This document shows, piece after piece, positions 15,652 through 19,658 of a DNA stretch of 19,658 bases. The translations under genes were made by a program, and so were the position numbers. How positions within the stretch are numbered: position 1 is the stretch's first letter; each line of letters opens with the position of its first letter. The stretch is from an uncultured Collinsella sp. (GTDB taxonomy: Bacteria > Actinomycetota > Coriobacteriia > Coriobacteriales > Coriobacteriaceae): positions 1 through 19,658 of the forward strand of contig URKV01000020.1 in NCBI GenBank assembly GCA_900548565.1, given 5' to 3'. Below the pieces are notes generated by a model that did no database searches, had not been told where the DNA came from, and saw nothing but the letters and a program-made list of their open reading frames with translations.

Positions 15652-17300
15652 TGAAGGCGATCTGGCTTGCGTGCTGCGCGTGCGGCGATTACGGGCTGTT
15701 GCAGCAGGAAGTCGAGGGCCGTGATGCGGGTGCACAGGTGCTTCGCGTGGGTGACCTGGACGGGCTGGTTTCCATGGCGCGGGCGTTTCCGTCGCGCCGC
15801 GGGGCTGCCATCATCGCGGCGTCTCTGTTCGATACCGAAGACGTGCGCAAGACTGTTGCGCGCCTGACGGCCGAAGGCCGCGTGAGTCGCGTGGTCGTGT
15901 TGATAGAAGCGCTCGATCCGTCGGATATCGAGGGGCTGTTTCGCGCAGGGGCGACCGAGGTCATCGCTGCGCACAGTATATGCGGCAACGGGCGCGCGGG
16001 CGAGGGAGCGGTTGATTCCGATCGGCGCATGACGATTGAGCCCGATGCTTTTGTTGATAGGGAACCCGGGGCGCCTCGCGCTACAAGAGGCCCGCGTGTT
16101 GATGATTATGGAAAAGCGGAAGCCGAGCATGGTCGGCGCCCCCGGAACCCCCTTGTATACGATGACGCTGGAGGGCCGGCACAGCATGCTGGCGACTCCC
16201 CGGCTGTAGATATGGGATACGTGCACGGCGTGAATCTGGCGGATGAACTCGACGAAGTTGAGGGCTTTGCCGGGTGCGGCGAGTTGTCGCTGATGCAGCA
16301 TGAGCAGATTGCACAGAACGAGCCTGTCTCGCAGACCGAACAAGCTGCCATGCCGGCTTGGACGCAGCGTGTAGCTGCGGCGGGGGAGACGGGGACGCTG
16401 TCACCGACGCCCGCCCCGCCGCCTCCGATGCCGCCGACAGACGCTGTCGCTCCGCCGCATCGAGCTCCGGTCATCTGCGCCATTTCGGGTTCGGGCGGTT
16501 GCGGCAAGTCGACGATCGTTGCCACCATGGCACACACATCGTCGCTGCTGGGCTTGCGTGCCGCCGTACTCGACCTGGACCTGATGTTTGGAAACCTTTA
16601 CGACTTGTTAGGCGTCGATGCTCCGCGCGATATGGCGGCACTTATCGAGCCGTCGGCGGCGGGCGCGCTCACCGAGCCGGATATCGTAGCTGTTTCGATG
16701 CGCGTGGCGCCAGGCGTTACGCTCTGGGGTCCCGTCGCGGCGCCCGAGCAAGCCGAGCTCATGGCACGTCCGGTGGAGCTACTACTTGATGTTCTGCGTC
16801 GCGAATCCGACGTGGTCTTTATCGATACCTCGGTCTTTTGGGGCGACGCCGTGGCGGCTGCGGTGGCGGCGAGCGACCGTTGCCTGGTCGTTGGCGATGC
16901 GGCGGTGTCGTCCGCGACATCGGCGTCGCGCGTCATTGAACTGGCGAGTCGAGTAGGTGTGCCGCGCACGCGCATGAGCGCTGTATTCAACCGGTTTGGC
17001 GCGCGCGGGGCAGACGAGGACGTCGCCATGCGCTTTGAGATTGCCTGTGCGTTGAGCTCCAAGATTCGTATCGCCGATGGCGGGCAGGATCTCGCCGCGC
17101 TCATGGCGTTTGGGCGCGCTGACGAGGCAGTGGGGCAGACCAGCGCTTTTGCGACCAGCGTGCGCGAGGCCACGCGCGAGATGCTCGTGGAACTGGGGTG
17201 CGCCGTCGGCCCTTGGAGCGATATGGTCGCCGACCGTGCAACGCGCACCGAACGCCCGCGTATCCGCCTTCCCTGGTCGCGCGAGGGTGATCAGCGATGA
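15651..17300 (+). CDS. tadZ: Tad pilus localisation ATPase, CpaE/TadZ family
   Basis: This is a ParA/MinD-superfamily protein that positions the Tad apparatus at a cell pole (549 residues). Residues 1 to about 120 resemble an atypical receiver-like domain (SRVVVLIEALDPSDIEGLFRAGATEVI). Residues about 120-275 are a long, low-complexity acidic and proline-rich linker ending PTPAPPPPMPPTDAV. The ATPase domain starts near 272 with ICAISGSGGCGKST, whose Walker A lysine is Lys286. The MinD signature lysine position is occupied by Ser, which fits the atypical TadZ ATPases. DLDLMFGNLYDLLG and VVFIDTSVF follow as the other nucleotide-site strands. GGAGG is nine bases before the ATG; GTG 15648 is possible. 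It overlaps cpaB by one base and tadA by four. Confidence 0.85.
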   Translation: MKAIWLACCACGDYGLLQQEVEGRDAGAQVLRVGDLDGLVSMARAFPSRRGAAIIAASLFDTEDVRKTVARLTAEGRVSRVVVLIEALDPSDIEGLFRAGATEVIAAHSICGNGRAGEGAVDSDRRMTIEPDAFVDREPGAPRATRGPRVDDYGKAEAEHGRRPRNPLVYDDAGGPAQHAGDSPAVDMGYVHGVNLADELDEVEGFAGCGELSLMQHEQIAQNEPVSQTEQAAMPAWTQRVAAAGETGTLSPTPAPPPPMPPTDAVAPPHRAPVICAISGSGGCGKSTIVATMAHTSSLLGLRAAVLDLDLMFGNLYDLLGVDAPRDMAALIEPSAAGALTEPDIVAVSMRVAPGVTLWGPVAAPEQAELMARPVELLLDVLRRESDVVFIDTSVFWGDAVAAAVAASDRCLVVGDAAVSSATSASRVIELASRVGVPRTRMSAVFNRFGARGADEDVAMRFEIACALSSKIRIADGGQDLAALMAFGRADEAVGQTSAFATSVREATREMLVELGCAVGPWSDMVADRATRTERPRIRLPWSREGDQR

Positions 17301-18625
17301 GCCTGCAAACGAGGATTAAGGCTGCCGGCGCTGCAGCGGCGGCAGCGCCTGTAGATGCGGGGCGTCGCCGCGCGGTGAAACGACGCACCAAGCGCGCCGT
17401 GATGGACCGCGTGGGTTACGACGAAGTGGCGCGTATCAGCGCCTATGTCGACCCGGCACTTGCCCGCTCGGAATTGCGTCCCGCGGTGGAGGCGGCGCTC
17501 AATGTTGAGGAGCCGACCGATCTCGCGACGACCGAGCGCGAGACCATCATCGACGAGATTTTGGATGACGTGGTGGGCTTGGGGCCGTTGCAGCCGCTCA
17601 TCGAGGACGACACCGTTACCGAGATCATGATTAACGGCTGCCGCTCGGCTTTCTTTGAACGCGGCGGCGTCTTGTACCCCATCGAGCATGCGTTTGAGGA
17701 TGATGAGCAGATCCGGGTGCTTATCGACCGCATCATCTCGCCACTTGGCCGCCGTATCGACGAGCGCAGCCCCATCGTCAACGCCCGCCTCAAAACGGGC
17801 TATCGCGTCAACGCGGTGATTCCGCCTGTGGCGATTGACGGACCGATTCTCACCATCCGAAAGTTCTCGGACCGTATCTGCTCGCTGGACGAGCTTGTGG
17901 GGCTGGGGTCGCTGCCGCTTTGGTATGCGCAGCTGCTGTCGTGCGCGGTGTCGCTGCGACAGGACCTGGCGGTTGCGGGAGGCACGGGATCTGGTAAGAC
18001 CACCCTGCTCAACGCGTTGTCATGCGAGATCTCCACCGGCGAGCGCATCGTGACGATCGAGGACTCTGCCGAGCTCAAGTTTGCGCATCATCCGCACGTG
18101 GTGCGCCTAGAGGCGCGCGAGGCTTCAATTGAGGGCGAGGGCGCGGTGACGATCCGCGACCTGGTGACCAATGCCCTGCGCATGCGCCCCGACCGCATCG
18201 TGGTGGGCGAGGTGCGCGGTGCCGAGTGCTGCGACATGTTGCAGGCCATGAACACGGGCCACGACGGGTCGCTCACCACGCTTCATGCGGGTTCCGAGCA
18301 GGAGACCGTGGTGCGTCTGACGTTGCTTGCACGTTATGGCATCGATCTGCCGAGCGAGCTCATCGAGGAGCAGATTGCCATGGCGCTCGACGGCATCGTG
18401 ATGTCCGAGCGCCACGCCGATGGCAGGCGTTTCGTCTCCTCGTATTCGGGGGTGCGCCGCGCCGCGTCGGGCGGCGTAGAGCTCGAGCGCTATGTGACTT
18501 TCGATGCCGCCGAGCGCACCTGGAAGCTTGACCGCGAGCCGCCGTTTATCGCAGAAGGCCTGCGGTCGGGGACGCTCACACAAGAGGAGGTGGACGAATG
18601 GAGGTCGCTGTGCCCCTCGTCGTAG
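17297..18625 (+). CDS. tadA: Tad pilus assembly/secretion ATPase, CpaF/TadA (VirB11-like)
   Basis: This cytoplasmic hexameric secretion ATPase powers Flp pilus assembly (442 residues, the family norm). The N-terminal domain contains LGPLQPLIEDDTVTEIMING, typical of the CpaF family, then RIDERSPIVNARLKTGYRVN and ILTIRKF. The catalytic part has Walker A GGTGSGKTT (Lys234), the Asp box IVTIEDSAEL, Walker B region RPDRIVVGEVRGAE with Glu305, and the His box GHDGSLTTLHA. The first 40 residues are Ala/Arg-rich. ATG 17297 overlaps the tadZ stop in ATGA, and the 3' end overlaps tadB by 28 bases, so translation is probably coupled. It acts with TadB/TadC on the inner side of the membrane. Confidence 0.95.
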   Translation: MSLQTRIKAAGAAAAAAPVDAGRRRAVKRRTKRAVMDRVGYDEVARISAYVDPALARSELRPAVEAALNVEEPTDLATTERETIIDEILDDVVGLGPLQPLIEDDTVTEIMINGCRSAFFERGGVLYPIEHAFEDDEQIRVLIDRIISPLGRRIDERSPIVNARLKTGYRVNAVIPPVAIDGPILTIRKFSDRICSLDELVGLGSLPLWYAQLLSCAVSLRQDLAVAGGTGSGKTTLLNALSCEISTGERIVTIEDSAELKFAHHPHVVRLEAREASIEGEGAVTIRDLVTNALRMRPDRIVVGEVRGAECCDMLQAMNTGHDGSLTTLHAGSEQETVVRLTLLARYGIDLPSELIEEQIAMALDGIVMSERHADGRRFVSSYSGVRRAASGGVELERYVTFDAAERTWKLDREPPFIAEGLRSGTLTQEEVDEWRSLCPSS

Positions 18626-19524
18626 GGGGTTTGGCAGGGTTTTCTGTTGCGACGGCGTGCGGGGCGGAACCTCGTGTGCCGCAGGTACCGCCGGCGGAGC
18701 TGGCGCGTCAGGCGCTCGAGACGGTGGCAGAGAAGCTGCCGCGTGAGCTGGTGGAAAACGATCTGCTGAAAAAGATCGCCCGTTCGTGGGCATCGCTGGC
18801 TCCGGCGCGTCGCCTTGGCCTCGCGATCGAGGATGCTTCGGGGCGTTTGGCGTTTCTGCTGCTATCGAGCAGTGTCTGCTGCGTTTTGCTAACGATGGTG
18901 TCGTTATCGCCCCTCGGATTTGCCTTGGGACTTGTTGCTCCGTTTGCCGTTGGCGCCGCTCGGGATGGCTTTGAGAGCCGGCGCGAGCAACACGATGCAG
19001 AAGAGGCCATGCCCGAGGCGTTTACCGCACTTTCCATGTCGCTTGCCTCGGGACATTCACTGGCCCAGGGCATGCGCTTTGTGGGCGCTCATGCGCAAGA
19101 ACCGGTGCATACCGAGTTTTTGCGGGTGGCGGCGGCAATCGATTGCGGCATCTCGGCGACCGACGCGCTCGATGACTTGCTCGTGCGCATCGACGCCCCT
19201 GGCCTTTCGCTTGTGACCTTGGCGCTTAAGGTGTCTCAGCGCACCGGTGCTCCGCTTGCCGACTTACTGTCCGAGGCGTCGAGCATGGTGGGGGAGCGCA
19301 TTGAGCTCAAGCGCCGCCTGGATGTTAAGACGTCGCAGGCTCGCATGTCTGCGCATATGGTCGCGGCGATGCCGACGGGCATGTGCGCGGTGTTGGCGCT
19401 GCTTTCGGCAGATTTTCGTCGCGGTCTTGCGACGCCTGCCGGCGCGGGCGCTGTGGTGCTGGGTCTTGCCCTCAACGCCGTTGCCCTGGTGGTTATCCGG
19501 CGCATTATGCGGGTGAAGCTATGA
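18598..19524 (+). CDS. tadB: Tad pilus inner-membrane platform protein TadB
   Basis: This is a type II secretion F-domain (T2SSF) inner-membrane protein that forms the pilus platform with TadC (308 residues, typical). An N-terminal hydrophobic stretch (VPLVVGGLAGFSVATACG) is followed by a soluble region. A membrane pair comes next (LAFLLLSSSVCCVLLTMVSLSPLGFALGLV, split here only by loop residues), then the T2SSF cytoplasmic core (MPEAFTALSMSLASGHSLAQ, LSLVTLALKVSQRTGAPLAD), and a C-terminal helix (AGAVVLGLALNAVALVVIRR). AGAGGAGG seven bases before ATG 18598 settles the start, even though it lies inside tadA. The stop overlaps the next gene in ATGA. Confidence 0.85.
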   Translation: MEVAVPLVVGGLAGFSVATACGAEPRVPQVPPAELARQALETVAEKLPRELVENDLLKKIARSWASLAPARRLGLAIEDASGRLAFLLLSSSVCCVLLTMVSLSPLGFALGLVAPFAVGAARDGFESRREQHDAEEAMPEAFTALSMSLASGHSLAQGMRFVGAHAQEPVHTEFLRVAAAIDCGISATDALDDLLVRIDAPGLSLVTLALKVSQRTGAPLADLLSEASSMVGERIELKRRLDVKTSQARMSAHMVAAMPTGMCAVLALLSADFRRGLATPAGAGAVVLGLALNAVALVVIRRIMRVKL

Positions 19525-19617
19525 GCGCCCCGGTTGCAGTTGCGGCTTGCCTGTGCGCTCTGAGTGTATTTGTCGCGACGGGTTTGGATCGGGCGGATGC
19601 ACGCAAGATCGCAGAGG
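19521..19617 (+). CDS. tadC: TadC-like protein, N-terminal fragment cut by contig end
   Basis: ATG 19521 overlaps the tadB stop (ATGA). Only about 32 genuine codons remain: MSAPVAVAACLCALSVFVA, a membrane helix, then a short polar segment. The next residues (VSYTHL...) are a translation of sequencing adapter and not protein. Position directly after tadB and the N-terminal helix fit the second T2SSF platform protein, but no F domain is visible, so the name rests on gene order. Confidence 0.55.
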
Positions 19618-19658
19618 CTGTCTCTTATACACATCTGACGCTGCCGACGATCTTACGC
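19618..19658. other. Nextera transposon adapter and index (sequencing artefact)
   Basis: Bases 19618-19636 are CTGTCTCTTATACACATCT, the Tn5 mosaic-end reverse complement. They continue through GACGCTGCCGACGA (19637-19650), the read-1/i5-side Nextera adapter. The last eight bases TCTTACGC are the complement of GCGTAAGA, which I recall as i5 index N517/S517. This is not genomic DNA. It also produces an artefactual reading frame starting MCIRDS on the minus strand. Confidence 0.97.

Noticed and set aside
19521..19658. tadC reading frame continuing to the end of the window
   Set aside because: Beyond 19617 the residues are translated sequencing adapter.

Overview
The window is a high-GC, gene-dense bacterial chromosome segment that most resembles Collinsella or a close relative (Coriobacteriia, Actinomycetota). 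This rests on the strongly GC-ended codons, the style of the PheST, RsgA and TadZ proteins, and the gene neighbourhood; no 16S or other decisive marker is present. Both ends look unnatural. The first 400 or so bases are a Bacteroidales-like pheS piece (about 49% GC by my count over 1-360) that runs in frame into a coriobacterial pheS 3' end (about 63% GC over 481-660). The last 41 bases are Nextera transposon adapter plus what looks like an 8-base index. The window is therefore probably a draft or metagenomic contig, and its edges should not be read as biology.

Layout from left to right: (1) partial pheS and complete pheT, the two subunits of phenylalanyl-tRNA synthetase, separated by an unusually long 184-base gap. 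(2) An ECF-type nickel/cobalt importer operon, M-Q-O (3561-6277), whose promoter carries a near-ideal NikR-type operator (GTGTTAC-N14-GTAACAC). (3) A zinc-dependent phospholipase C-like protein gene that ends tail to tail with a minus-strand gene for a 357-residue protein of unrecognised function; the two stop codons share a CTAG. The upstream region of that minus-strand gene contains two inward-facing 34-base inverted repeats. (4) pyk (pyruvate kinase, minus strand) with a clear terminator and a TATAAT promoter. (5) Divergently, a P2A-type calcium-like cation ATPase preceded by a long structured leader and followed by a 91-base palindrome and an intrinsic terminator. (6) rsgA, a ribosome-assembly GTPase, with its own promoter and terminator. 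(7) The start of a Tad/Flp pilus operon: cpaB (rcpC), cpaE (tadZ), cpaF (tadA), tadB and the first 32 codons of tadC, cut off by the adapter.

Functionally the window mixes housekeeping genes (pheST, pyk, rsgA), metal and cation transport (nikMQO-like, P-type ATPase), and a surface adhesion or secretion apparatus (Tad). No CRISPR array, tRNA, rRNA, insertion sequence, prophage or integrase is visible. The least explained part is the minus-strand 357-residue protein gene at 7203-8276 together with the repeat pair at 8331-8454 in its upstream region. Other non-coding structures worth attention are the ATPase leader (10499-10578), the palindrome at 13308-13398 and the 11-base inverted repeat ahead of the Tad operon.
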